Origin: Desulfobacterium sp.
GTDB taxonomy: Bacteria > Desulfobacterota > Desulfobacteria > Desulfobacterales > Desulfobacteraceae
Assembly: GCA_016342325.1 (NCBI GenBank)
Contig: JAEINR010000001.1
Span: 124,001-188,000, forward strand
Direction: 5' to 3'
DNA: 64,000 nucleotides
The notes beneath the pieces are model-generated. The model was not told the origin of the DNA and made no database searches. It saw only the letters and a list, made by a program, of their open reading frames with translations. Within the stretch, counting starts at the first letter, position 1; each line of letters starts with the position of its first letter. The position numbers were made by a program, and so were the translations under genes. This document shows, in pieces, positions 52,846 through 61,347 of the stretch.

Positions 52846-53216
52846 TTTAGAATCTTCTCTAATTTTTCCGATATTGCCTCGGCCGTAAACGGCTTGACGA
52901 CATAGTTTGACACACCCGCCTGAACAGCCTCGATCACGTTCTGTTTCTGGGCTTCGGCCGTAACCATAAGAAACGGTGTCCGTTTGAATTTGTCGCTTGC
53001 CCGGACCGATTTCAACAGTTCCAGACCGGTCATTTTTGGCATATTCCAGTCTGAGATTATAAGATCAACACTCTCCCTATCCAAAACTTCAAGTGCTGTG
53101 GTGCCGTCATCCGCCTCCAGAAGATTCTTAAAACCGATCTGCTTTAAAATATTCTTCAATATCCTGCGCATGGTTGCAAAGTCGTCCACAATCAGAACCT
53201 TTATGGATGTATCCAT
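52842..53216 (-). CDS. cheY: Chemotaxis response regulator CheY
   Basis: CheY-P binds FliM to switch rotation. The 124-residue protein has the canonical acidic pair in VLIVDDFATMRR, the phosphoacceptor in IISDWNMP, the MVTAEA threonine and VVKPF lysine. It lies between cheX and the receiver-less sigma-54 activator, overlapping the latter by 4 bases. The overlap raises the possibility that the activator uses CheY as its receiver, but that is speculation. Length and motifs are standard CheY. Confidence 0.95.
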   Translation of the reverse strand: MDTSIKVLIVDDFATMRRILKNILKQIGFKNLLEADDGTTALEVLDRESVDLIISDWNMPKMTGLELLKSVRASDKFKRTPFLMVTAEAQKQNVIEAVQAGVSNYVVKPFTAEAISEKLEKILK

Positions 53217-53253
53217 TGCCTAAAATCTCCTCCTTTATGATTACAGCGTTCCA

Positions 53254-53715
53254 CTATCGTTCAAAGCAGACCTCAATGGTAAAACGGCCCTCCCCCACAA
53301 AAAAGGGGATGGCAATCCTAGGGCCATCGGTATAATGGGAAATGCTGTGATTTTTCCCTGTAACAACGGTCGGAATGGCAGCCTTGAAGACCTTCCCCAG
53401 CTCTTCAAGCTCTTTTCTTGCCTGGCCTGAAATCATGTTGGTCAACTCTCCAACGGCGTCGGCAATTTCGCTGTTAAGCTCCTCCATCTTCTCACCAAAC
53501 ATGTTTGAAACAATGTCCAGAATACACGTTTCCTGAAACGTAACGGAAATGGTACCGTTGGCAACGCCGGTGAGCCCGATAACGCCGGTCACATCCCCCT
53601 TTGCCACATTATCCTTTTTCAGGTAGGGGGCCCCCGCTTCAACCGACACAAAGGCCATGGTTTCCAGGACATTGCTTGTCGCATTGATAAAAGGATTTAT
53701 CAACTTCACGTCCAT
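53254..53715 (-). CDS. cheX: CheX-like CheY-P phosphatase
   Basis: CheX/CheC proteins dephosphorylate CheY-P. The 153-residue protein has the CheX-like opening MDVKLINPFINAT, a GVIGLTGVANGTISVTF strand pair, and the catalytic helix GELTNMISGQARKEL in which Glu90 and Asn93 form the ExxN site. I use the ATG at 53715 because GGAAGG lies six bases upstream; an ATG at 53736 is also in frame. It sits just before cheY (37 bases). Confidence 0.9.
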   Translation of the reverse strand: MDVKLINPFINATSNVLETMAFVSVEAGAPYLKKDNVAKGDVTGVIGLTGVANGTISVTFQETCILDIVSNMFGEKMEELNSEIADAVGELTNMISGQARKELEELGKVFKAAIPTVVTGKNHSISHYTDGPRIAIPFFVGEGRFTIEVCFER

Positions 53716-53778
53716 TTCAAGCCTTCCCATGTCCAAACGTTGTAGATCCGTAAACCAAGTTCAATCTCCGTTCACACG

Positions 53779-54111
53779 TTAACTATTGTAAAGCACAATA
53801 TTCTTTAAATGGGTATAGGTATCCAAATCCATGGCCTCAAAGGAAAGTCCGATTCCCCCATCAACCACCCTGGCGACCCGGGCCTTCATGGCAAGCTCAA
53901 TATCCCCGATTCCTCCGGAGAGAAAAATCTTCACATTGCATTCCGAGCCTGCCTCAAGCCTCTTATCGGTATTGACAAAGACCCCTGTAAGGCTCAGATC
54001 TGTTGAGCTTCCAATTGCCTCAATTTCCGCATCGCTGGTCATCAATACAATTCGGGTTGAGAACTCAACCCTGGTATTCCTGCGCCTATCCTGGTTGTCG
54101 GTGATCTCCAT
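53779..54111 (-). CDS. PilZ-domain protein (c-di-GMP effector)
   Basis: The 110-residue protein has both halves of the c-di-GMP site: RxxxR at 10-14 (RRNTR) and D-x-S-x-x-G at 38-43 (DLSLTG). It ends with a C-terminal helix. PilZ proteins near flagellar genes can act as brakes on the motor (YcgR-like), but this one lacks a YcgR N-terminal domain, so the target is open. It is 63 bases upstream of cheX and 102 bases downstream of the HD-GYP gene. Confidence 0.9.
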   Translation of the reverse strand: MEITDNQDRRRNTRVEFSTRIVLMTSDAEIEAIGSSTDLSLTGVFVNTDKRLEAGSECNVKIFLSGGIGDIELAMKARVARVVDGGIGLSFEAMDLDTYTHLKNIVLYNS

Positions 54112-54213
54112 GGATGTCCTACCCCATCTTAGTTATTAAACAATAAACACCATGTCGAACACAGGCTACCACACTTTATAGCCCTTCACAAGCCATTAAA
54201 GCCCCTTTGAAGC

Positions 54214-55710
54214 CTATACCCGATCGGCGATTTTCAGGAAAACGTCCACCACCTCAGGATCAAACTGAGTGCCTTTCCCCTCCTTGATGATAGCCAGCAC
54301 CTTTCCCCTTTCCATTCGTTTTCGATAGGCACGGTCCGAGGCCATGGCATCAAAGGCATCGGCCACGGAGAGAATCCGGGAAAGCTTGGGTATACCATGC
54401 CCCATCAACCCGTCAGGATAGCCCGTGCCATCATAATACTCATGGTGATGCCGGATAATCTCCTGCTCCCGGTCCCATAATCCCAGCTTACCCACGATGT
54501 CGGCACCGATGGCGGGGTGTTCCTTGATCTTCTCGTACTCCTCACGGGTGAGTCGTCCCGGCTTCAGCAGGATATCATCCCGGATACCGATCTTACCGAT
54601 GTCGTGGAGGTGGCCTGCAAAGTTGAGAATATCCAGCTCTTCATCCTCGCACATCATCTCCTTACCGATCATGTGACCAATCTCAGCCACCCGGGTGGAG
54701 TGTTTTCGAGTGTAGGGATCCCTGGCCTCAAGAACGGCTACAAAGGCATAGAGGGTTGAGAAGAGATTGTCATAGATGTTCTCGTAAAGGGCGATATTCT
54801 CAATAGCAGAGGCAGCCTTCTGGGTGATAAAATTCATGTAGTAAACATCTTTATCGCCAAACCGACGTGCCCCGCTTAAAACAGAGGCGGTAACCACCCC
54901 AAAGGTCTTCTCCCGGATCTTCAGGGGGACCACCATGAACGAGCGGATATTTTCGGAAATTCCGTTGTTTCCGTTATTCTGGAAAACAAGACAGGGCTTG
55001 TCGTCCTTGATCACGCCGTGGAAAAGATCCCTTGTGCCATCGGACAGCTCCTCTCCCCCATGGGGGTTCAAGCCGGAGCGGGCAATGGAAACAAAGGAGT
55101 TATCCTGCTCGGTATAGATGTAAAAGACGGCTTCATCAGCCTTGACCACCTCCTGACTCAACTCCACCACCTTGGAAAAGATCCCATGGCTGGAGTCTGA
55201 ACTGGAAAAATCCTCCATGATCCGGTTAAACGTGTTGACCTCGTCGACCCTGGCAATGAGTTCGTCGTTCAACGCCTTGAGACGCTCCTGGCGTTCAACC
55301 TCCTCCCTCAGGATGAGATTCTCGACAAAAAGTCCCCGTTCCCGAACGATCCTGCGGAAAGAGAGTTCCATCTGCTCCAGGTTCACCGGCTTAACAAGAA
55401 AATCCACCACACCGTTTTTCAAGGTTCTGATGGTGTTGTCCAGGGATGGGTAACCTGTCATGACAACCACGGGAAGCGTATTGTCGAACTTTCTTATTTG
55501 CTCGGCAAGCTCCAGGCCGTCCATTTCAGGCATGTTGATATCGGTAAAGCAGCAGCAGATCTTGACCCGTTTGATGAGATCGATTGCCTCCACACCGTTC
55601 CTTGCCGTATACACTGTATATCCCTTGCGCTCAAAGAACTCTTCGGAAATCTCCAGTATTCCCTCTTCATCGTCCACCACAAGGATTGTATGCTTACTGT
55701 TATCGACCAT
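54214..55710 (-). CDS. Response regulator with GAF and HD-GYP domains (c-di-GMP phosphodiesterase)
   Basis: Residues 1-120 are a complete receiver (DD pair at 13-14, Asp57, MTG threonine, VKP lysine). Residues about 175-315 fit a GAF domain. Residues about 325-498 are an HD-GYP domain with HLHDIGKIGIRDDILLKPG, HHEYYDGTGYPDGL and ADAFDAMASDRAYR, all metal and signature residues present. HD-GYP proteins degrade cyclic di-GMP, lowering the signal that inhibits motility. It is the first gene of the PilZ-CheX-CheY group and is divergent from the lrp gene. Confidence 0.93.
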   Translation of the reverse strand: MVDNSKHTILVVDDEEGILEISEEFFERKGYTVYTARNGVEAIDLIKRVKICCCFTDINMPEMDGLELAEQIRKFDNTLPVVVMTGYPSLDNTIRTLKNGVVDFLVKPVNLEQMELSFRRIVRERGLFVENLILREEVERQERLKALNDELIARVDEVNTFNRIMEDFSSSDSSHGIFSKVVELSQEVVKADEAVFYIYTEQDNSFVSIARSGLNPHGGEELSDGTRDLFHGVIKDDKPCLVFQNNGNNGISENIRSFMVVPLKIREKTFGVVTASVLSGARRFGDKDVYYMNFITQKAASAIENIALYENIYDNLFSTLYAFVAVLEARDPYTRKHSTRVAEIGHMIGKEMMCEDEELDILNFAGHLHDIGKIGIRDDILLKPGRLTREEYEKIKEHPAIGADIVGKLGLWDREQEIIRHHHEYYDGTGYPDGLMGHGIPKLSRILSVADAFDAMASDRAYRKRMERGKVLAIIKEGKGTQFDPEVVDVFLKIADRV

Positions 55711-55881
55711 TCCTCATCATCCAAAACCCTCAAGATTTGCTGTTTTTGCCCATGTGAGCCCCATACTAAACTATTTCCTTTTCCAATGCAAAATAAATTA
55801 ACCCCCTTCCGACATATGAAGTCCTCTCCGCCGAATCGAGAATATCGTTTGGCAAACTTCATTCCTAACAGAATTATATTC

Positions 55882-55910
55882 TTGACTTCAACCTTAACGG
55901 CAAATATACT
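55882..55910 (+). promoter_or_regulatory. Sigma-70 promoter of lrp-lysA
   Basis: TTGACT (55882-55887), a 17-base spacer and TATACT (55905-55910) closely match TTGACA-N17-TATAAT. The predicted start of transcription is near 55917, 48 bases before the lrp ATG. It lies in the 254-base divergent gap. Confidence 0.85.
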
Positions 55911-55964
55911 TTACCAAGCATTCGGTAGACACGATTCAATATCAACCAAACCACAGAGGACACC

Positions 55965-56432
55965 ATGGATGCAACCGATTTCAAGATCGTGAAAATCCTT
56001 CAGAACAAGGCCCGGATCCCCAATGTCGAAGTTGCCCGGCAGATCGGCATGGCGCCATCGGCGGTTCTGGAACGGATTAAAAAGCTCGAAGCCCGGGGGA
56101 TTATCGACGGCTACGAGGTTCGCCTCAATCCCGAGCGCTTCAACCGCGCCATGATCGCCTTTGTGGAGATCCGTGTCCGGGAGACCTCCGCCATCCGGGA
56201 GACAGGCAGGGAACTGGCAGAACTTGCGGCGGTGCAGGAGGTTCATTTTCTTGCCGGCAATGATTCCCTGCTGGTCAAGCTCAGGGTTTCGGACACCAAT
56301 GAGCTTGAGGCCCTTTTGATGACAGAGATTTCAGCCATCCAATCGATCCTTTCGACAAAAACCGAAATTGCCCTGGCAACCTTTAAGGAAACCGCCAGAA
56401 TTCCGTTAACCGACACTGAAGAACAACCCTAG
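55965..56432 (+). CDS. Lrp/AsnC-family transcription regulator
   Basis: The 155-residue protein has the winged helix-turn-helix DFKIVKILQNKARIPNVEVA and APSAVLERIKKLEARGII at about 5-50 and a ligand-binding RAM domain after about 65. Such regulators sense amino acids. It precedes lysA by 13 bases, so it may be auto-regulated and respond to lysine or a related amino acid; this is inference from position. Confidence 0.92.
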   Translation: MDATDFKIVKILQNKARIPNVEVARQIGMAPSAVLERIKKLEARGIIDGYEVRLNPERFNRAMIAFVEIRVRETSAIRETGRELAELAAVQEVHFLAGNDSLLVKLRVSDTNELEALLMTEISAIQSILSTKTEIALATFKETARIPLTDTEEQP

Positions 56433-56445
56433 GGAGAACCAAACC

Positions 56446-57714
56446 ATGCCCATGTCAGCAAGTTTCAAACAACGACTCGCGCCTGTATTAGAAAAGGCCA
56501 GCGCCCATTTTGGCACCCCGTTTCACATCTACGACGAGGCGGGCATCAGAGAGACGGGAAGACAACTCAACCAGGCGTTTGCCAAGGTCGAGGGATTCCG
56601 GGAATACTATGCAGTCAAGGCCCTGCCCAACCCGTCGATCATGGAAATCATGCAGGACCTTGGATTCGGGTTTGACTGCAGCTCAACACCGGAGGTGCTC
56701 CTTGCCAGGAGCATCAAAAGCGATGGTGAGGACATTATGCTCACCTCCAACAACACAAGCCCCAATGAGTTTGAGACGGCCGCCATGGACGGCGGGGTGA
56801 TCCTCAACCTGGATGACGCCTCCCTGGTTTCAAAGGTACCGACCATGCCTGAACTGATCTGCTTCAGGTACAATCCAGGTCCCAGGCGCAAGGGCAACAA
56901 GATCATCGGCAACCCGGTGGAGTCAAAATACGGGGTAAGCCACGACCAGATCATTGATGCCTACCGGGCGGCCATGGATCGGGGGGCAAAGCGGTTCGGC
57001 CTGCACACCATGCTCGCATCAAACGAACTCAACTACGAATACATGGTCGAGACCACCCGGATGAACCTCGACATGGTTAGCACCATCAGTGACGCCCTGG
57101 GCATACAGTTCGAGTTCATCAACATCGGCGGCGGCCTGGGAATCCCCTACCGACCCGAAGACAAATCCATGGACATCGATGCCATGGCCAGGGAGACGCT
57201 GGAACTCCTAGAGGCGTTCAAACAATCCCATGGATGGGTCCCGAAATTCTTCATGGAAAGCGGACGCTATGTGACGGGCCCCCATGGCGCCCTTGTCACC
57301 AAGGTGATCAACCACAAGGATATTTACCGGAAATACGTTGGCGTGGATGCCTCCATGTCGGCCCTCATGCGCCCCGGCATGTACGATGCCTACCACCATA
57401 TCCATGTTTTCGGGAAAGAGGATTCGAAGGACAGGGAGACGGTTGACGTGGTGGGCTCATTGTGCGAAAACATAGATAAATTCGCCGTACAGAGAGACAT
57501 TGCCAAGACGGAAGAGGGAGACCTTTTAATCATCCACGACACCGGGGCCCACGGCCATGCCATGGGGTTCAACTACAACGCCAATCTGCGTCCCAAGGAG
57601 CTGTTGTTGCGGGAGGACGGCACGGTGGAACTGATACGCCGGGAGGAGAGGATCGAGGATTACTTTGCCACACTGAAATTCGAACCCGACCTCCTCGATT
57701 GTTCCCAAGGGTAA
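56446..57714 (+). CDS. lysA: PLP-dependent decarboxylase, probable diaminopimelate decarboxylase
   Basis: The last step of lysine synthesis is the probable role. The fold-type III decarboxylase has the PLP lysine at 58 in YYAVKALPNP, the FDCSSTPEVLL segment, the glycine-rich INIGGGLGIPY, the MESGRY (usually EPGR) phosphate site, SLCENIDKF where family members have CESxD, and DTGAHGHAMGFNYN. The family also includes ornithine and carboxynorspermidine decarboxylases, so substrate is not fully certain. It follows lrp by 13 bases. A 38-bp piece of its 3' end is duplicated just behind it. Confidence 0.75.
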   Translation: MPMSASFKQRLAPVLEKASAHFGTPFHIYDEAGIRETGRQLNQAFAKVEGFREYYAVKALPNPSIMEIMQDLGFGFDCSSTPEVLLARSIKSDGEDIMLTSNNTSPNEFETAAMDGGVILNLDDASLVSKVPTMPELICFRYNPGPRRKGNKIIGNPVESKYGVSHDQIIDAYRAAMDRGAKRFGLHTMLASNELNYEYMVETTRMNLDMVSTISDALGIQFEFINIGGGLGIPYRPEDKSMDIDAMARETLELLEAFKQSHGWVPKFFMESGRYVTGPHGALVTKVINHKDIYRKYVGVDASMSALMRPGMYDAYHHIHVFGKEDSKDRETVDVVGSLCENIDKFAVQRDIAKTEEGDLLIIHDTGAHGHAMGFNYNANLRPKELLLREDGTVELIRREERIEDYFATLKFEPDLLDCSQG

Positions 57715-57753
57715 TATTCGAACCCGACCTGCTCGATGGTTCCTAAGGGTAAT
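57678..57753 (+). repeat. 38-bp tandem duplication at the lysA 3' end
   Basis: 57678-57715 and 57716-57753 are direct repeats (3 mismatches) starting ATTCGAACCCGACCT and ending AAGGGTAAT. The first copy contains the end of lysA; the second lies just downstream in non-coding DNA, so the protein is unaffected. Confidence 0.9.
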
Positions 57754-57885
57754 CCCCGTTGCAATGGCCGGCACCTGTTCATCGGGGAAATGCCCCGGAA
57801 TTATCCTTAACCTTTAGGCTGGAGTGTGGTAAACACATAACCCTTTGACTGACTGAACGACCGCAAGAGGGAGAAAGGAATTTCC

Positions 57886-59520
57886 ATGAAAATAGCCATA
57901 GCCCAGACCAATCCGGTGATCGGGGATTTTGATTTCAACAAAAAAAAGATGCTCGAGCGTGTTAACCAGGCCGCGACCCTGGGATGCGACCTGGTGGTCT
58001 TCCCAGAACTTGCCATCTCCGGCTACCCCCCCGGAGACCTGCTTGAGAAAGATGACTTCATCGACCGCCAGCTCGCCTGCCTGGATGAATTTGTCGCCGC
58101 TGCCGGCAACATCGGCATCCTCTGCGGCGCGGTCCAGCGCACCATCGAAAACGGGGAACGACTCCTTTTTAACTCGGCCATGCTCTTTGAGAACAGGAAA
58201 CCTGTTTCCAGGACGGACAAGCAGCTCTTGCCCACCTATGATATCTTTGATGAATCAAGATACTTCACCCCCGGCACCCCAAGCACCCTGGTGGCGTACA
58301 GGGGACTCAAGCTTGGCATCACCATCTGCGAAGACATCTGGAACGATGAAAAGCGTTTCAGCCAGAAACATTATGACCGGAATCCCGTGGCCGACCTTGC
58401 CCACCTGGGAGCGGATCTGCTCATCAACCTGGCAGCCTCCCCCTTCCACGGCGGCAAACAGGATCTCAGGAACACCATGCTCACAACCATGGCAGCAAAA
58501 TACAACCTTCCCATGGTCTTTGCCAACCAGGTGGGCGGAAACGACACCACCATATTTGACGGGCTCAGCTGCGCCGTAACCGCCAAGGGTGAGTTTGCGG
58601 CCCGGGCCGCTGACTTTTCCGAAGATCTTATCTGCTTTGACACAGACACCGGCATGGGCGACCACCACCCGGTCTCCCCATCGGAGAATGAGGCCATCCT
58701 CAAGGCCCTGGTCACCGGCACCCGGGACTATGTGACCAAATGCGGTTTTAAAAAAGTCCTGATCGGCTCAAGCGGCGGCATCGATTCAGCCCTGACCGCC
58801 GCCATTGCGGTCAAGGCCCTTGGCAGTGAGAACGTCAAGACCATATTCATGCCTTCCATTTACACCTCACAGCAGAACTTTATTGACACAAAACAGTTGG
58901 CCGACAACCTGGGGACCTCCTGGCAATCCATCCCCATTGCCCCCATGTACGATGCGTTCCTGACCCTGTCGGACACCTTTGACCCCACCGATCCCGGCAT
59001 TGCAGAGCAAAACATACAGGCGCGGATCAGGGGCACCATCCTCATGGCCTTTTCCAACAAGGAGGGATCCATGCTCCTGTCAACGGGCAACAAGTCCGAG
59101 ATGGCCGTTGGCTACGCCACCCTCTACGGAGATATGTGCGGCGGCCTTGCCGTCATCGGAGACCTGCCCAAGAAAAAAGTGTACGATCTCTCAAGGCTGA
59201 TCAACACCGACAGGGAACTCATCCCGGTCTCCATCATCGACAAGGCCCCCAGCGCCGAGCTTGCCCCGGACCAGACCGACCAGGACGACCTTCCCTCCTA
59301 TGACGTCATAGATGCCGTGGTCAAGGCCCATGTGGAAGAACACAAGAGCATCGATGGGATGGTGGCCCAGGGACTTGACAGGGATGCCGTGGTGGAAATT
59401 GTTGCACGGATCAACCGCAACGAATATAAGCGGTACCAGGCGCCTCCCATCCTCAGGGTCACCACCAAAGCCTTTGGCGCGGGAAGAAGGCACCCCATGG
59501 CACAGCGCTACAAACTTTAG
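57886..59520 (+). CDS. nadE: Glutamine-dependent NAD synthase
   Basis: This enzyme makes NAD from deamido-NAD using glutamine as ammonia source. The N-terminal nitrilase-like glutaminase domain has the catalytic triad Glu41 (FPELAISGYPP), Lys112 (DKQLLPTYD) and Cys148 (GITICEDIW). The C-terminal synthetase domain has the pyrophosphate loop SSGGIDSA at 295-302. The 544-residue length is right for the two-domain form. The start has GGGAGAAAGG just upstream. It is 132 bases after the lysA repeat and may have its own promoter, though I see no clear one. Confidence 0.95.
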   Translation: MKIAIAQTNPVIGDFDFNKKKMLERVNQAATLGCDLVVFPELAISGYPPGDLLEKDDFIDRQLACLDEFVAAAGNIGILCGAVQRTIENGERLLFNSAMLFENRKPVSRTDKQLLPTYDIFDESRYFTPGTPSTLVAYRGLKLGITICEDIWNDEKRFSQKHYDRNPVADLAHLGADLLINLAASPFHGGKQDLRNTMLTTMAAKYNLPMVFANQVGGNDTTIFDGLSCAVTAKGEFAARAADFSEDLICFDTDTGMGDHHPVSPSENEAILKALVTGTRDYVTKCGFKKVLIGSSGGIDSALTAAIAVKALGSENVKTIFMPSIYTSQQNFIDTKQLADNLGTSWQSIPIAPMYDAFLTLSDTFDPTDPGIAEQNIQARIRGTILMAFSNKEGSMLLSTGNKSEMAVGYATLYGDMCGGLAVIGDLPKKKVYDLSRLINTDRELIPVSIIDKAPSAELAPDQTDQDDLPSYDVIDAVVKAHVEEHKSIDGMVAQGLDRDAVVEIVARINRNEYKRYQAPPILRVTTKAFGAGRRHPMAQRYKL

Positions 59521-59550
59521 CCTGGACAAGCCAAAACCAAAGCGAAGGTC

Positions 59551-60273
59551 TTAATCCTGGACAAAGAGATCCAGGGCATCAATGAACTTTGGATCCTCGG
59601 CCTCCATGGTTTCCAGGATGGCCTTGTGCAGGCGGCGCTTGTGCTCGCCCAAAATGCCCCGCTTCTTTTGAAAGCTTTTGGCAAAGCCCATGGCATGCTC
59701 CATCAGCTCCGCCTGATCTGAGCTTGCCTGTTGGATGACATGGTTCTCCATGAGTTCCTGGGCCCCGACCCGCCGGCCGGACAGCTTCAGCTCATTAAAC
59801 ATGTATTCGGGAATAGCCTTTCTGACAAAGGCGATCATCCCCGGAAGAAAGGGGATGCCAAGGTCCACCTCGGGAAAGCAGAAATACCCCCGGTCGGCCT
59901 TCATGAACCTGAAATCGCATGCGCAGGAAAGGATGGCACCGTTACCAAAGGCGTGGCCGTTGATGGCGGCAATCACGGGAACCGGCATGGTAAGAAGTCG
60001 TTTAAAAACAGAGTTCATCCCAAACATGAATTGTTTGATACTCTCAAAATCCTTGTCGTTAAAACACTGGCCCAGCCACTCCACATCAATGCCCTGGGAG
60101 AAATTTTTCTCATCCGACGAGGTAAGGACAATGGAGAAGATCCCCCCATCCTCCAGGATCTCGTCAAAGACCTTATTCATGGTATCTGCAAACACAAGAT
60201 TCTGCTTGTTGGCCGTGTTGTTCATCTTGATAACCGCAACCGTTTCAATCTTTTCCCACTCAATAACCGCCAT
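59551..60273 (-). CDS. Crotonase-family protein (enoyl-CoA hydratase/isomerase)
   Basis: The 240-residue protein has the crotonase oxyanion segment INGHAFGNGAILSCACDFRF near 105-124 and FPEVDLGIPF near 133-142 with a glutamate at 135. The first catalytic glutamate of classical enoyl-CoA hydratases, which follows the glycine-rich segment, is missing, so it fits better with a delta3-delta2-enoyl-CoA isomerase that needs only the second. The exact substrate is unknown. It faces nadE tail-to-tail and diverges from the metallo-hydrolase. Confidence 0.75.
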   Translation of the reverse strand: MAVIEWEKIETVAVIKMNNTANKQNLVFADTMNKVFDEILEDGGIFSIVLTSSDEKNFSQGIDVEWLGQCFNDKDFESIKQFMFGMNSVFKRLLTMPVPVIAAINGHAFGNGAILSCACDFRFMKADRGYFCFPEVDLGIPFLPGMIAFVRKAIPEYMFNELKLSGRRVGAQELMENHVIQQASSDQAELMEHAMGFAKSFQKKRGILGEHKRRLHKAILETMEAEDPKFIDALDLFVQD

Positions 60274-60513
60274 CCAATTCTCCTTTTGCGCTCATTTTTT
60301 CCAAATAATCCCTTGCCTGTACTACATGGGGTCAGGCTGGCTGCCCCCGCCCATCTTAGTTTCTTTACTAGAGAACAATCAACTTATCAAGTATTAGAAA
60401 CGAAAGAAGCGCCCATCGCCAATATCACGAAGACGCATTTTTTTGTAGACTGATTTTTCCCGATGTGGTAGCGAGGTAGAGATACACCACCCAAAAAAAG
60501 AACAAGGATAAGG

Positions 60514-61347
60514 ATGTTTATCAAGTGCTGGGGCTCCAGGGGATCGATTCCCGTATCTGGAGAACAATACCTGAAGTACGGCGGGGACACCACCTGCATC
60601 CAGGTCGTCGCCAGGAGCGGGGAGACTGTTATCATTGATGCGGGAACCGGAATCAGGCGCCTGGGAGCCACCCTGGACGCCGTGGACACCTGCTACCTGC
60701 TCCTGACCCATGCCCACTGGGACCATGTGGCAGGGTTCCCTTTTTTCAAACCCTTGTTCAACAGTAACAAGGTCGTGGAGATACAGAACACGACATTCTC
60801 CGGGCAGCCTGTGAAGGAGATATTCAACACCCTCATGTCCCCTCCCCTGTTTCCCATCACCCCAAATGACCTCACGGCACAGATCCGGTTCAGGGACGAC
60901 TTTACAGGACGCTTTACCATCGGAAGCCTGACCATCGACACCATCCCCCTGAGTCATCCCAACGGGGCGTTCGGCTATCGCTTGACCGAGGGGAACAAAC
61001 GCTTTGTTTTTCTCACGGACAACGAACTGGGTCTTGCCCATCCGGGAGACCAAGGTTTTGACGGTTATCGGGCCTTTGCAAAGGATGCAGACCTCCTGTT
61101 CCACGATGCCGAGTTCACCCCGGATGAGTACCCCCAGCGTATTGGGTGGGGGCACTCCATTTACACCGAGGCCCTGGAACTTGCCATGGAGGCCGGAGTT
61201 AAACGACTTGGCCTGTTCCACCTGAACCAGGATCGAACGGACAAGGAGATGGACCGCATCCAGGCCGACTGCCGATCCAGGATCAAAGCAAACAACTCAG
61301 GGCTCGACTGCTTTGCCGTTGCCTGCGACATGGAGTTCACTCTTTAA
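60514..61347 (+). CDS. Metallo-beta-lactamase-fold hydrolase
   Basis: The 277-residue protein opens with FIKCWGSRGSIPVSGEQYLK, typical of this subgroup, and has the metal motif THAHWDH at 65-71 (His66, His68, Asp70, His71), followed by a further conserved histidine (LSHPNGAFGYR) and TDNELG. The opening segment and layout match the subgroup that includes phosphodiesterase-like and RNase Z-like proteins, often called phosphoribosyl 1,2-cyclic phosphate phosphodiesterase-like. Substrate not known. AAGGATAAGG lies before the ATG. Its end overlaps the convergent gene by 11 bases. Confidence 0.85.
   Translation: MFIKCWGSRGSIPVSGEQYLKYGGDTTCIQVVARSGETVIIDAGTGIRRLGATLDAVDTCYLLLTHAHWDHVAGFPFFKPLFNSNKVVEIQNTTFSGQPVKEIFNTLMSPPLFPITPNDLTAQIRFRDDFTGRFTIGSLTIDTIPLSHPNGAFGYRLTEGNKRFVFLTDNELGLAHPGDQGFDGYRAFAKDADLLFHDAEFTPDEYPQRIGWGHSIYTEALELAMEAGVKRLGLFHLNQDRTDKEMDRIQADCRSRIKANNSGLDCFAVACDMEFTL

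Noticed and set aside
57783-57797. Hairpin CGGGG-AAATG-CCCCG as terminator of lysA
   Set aside because: The stem is only five to six pairs and no T run follows, so it is too weak to call.
60328-60340. Third copy of the 73-bp palindrome
   Set aside because: GGGGTCAGGCTGG matches only the start of one arm; there is no second arm or centre.
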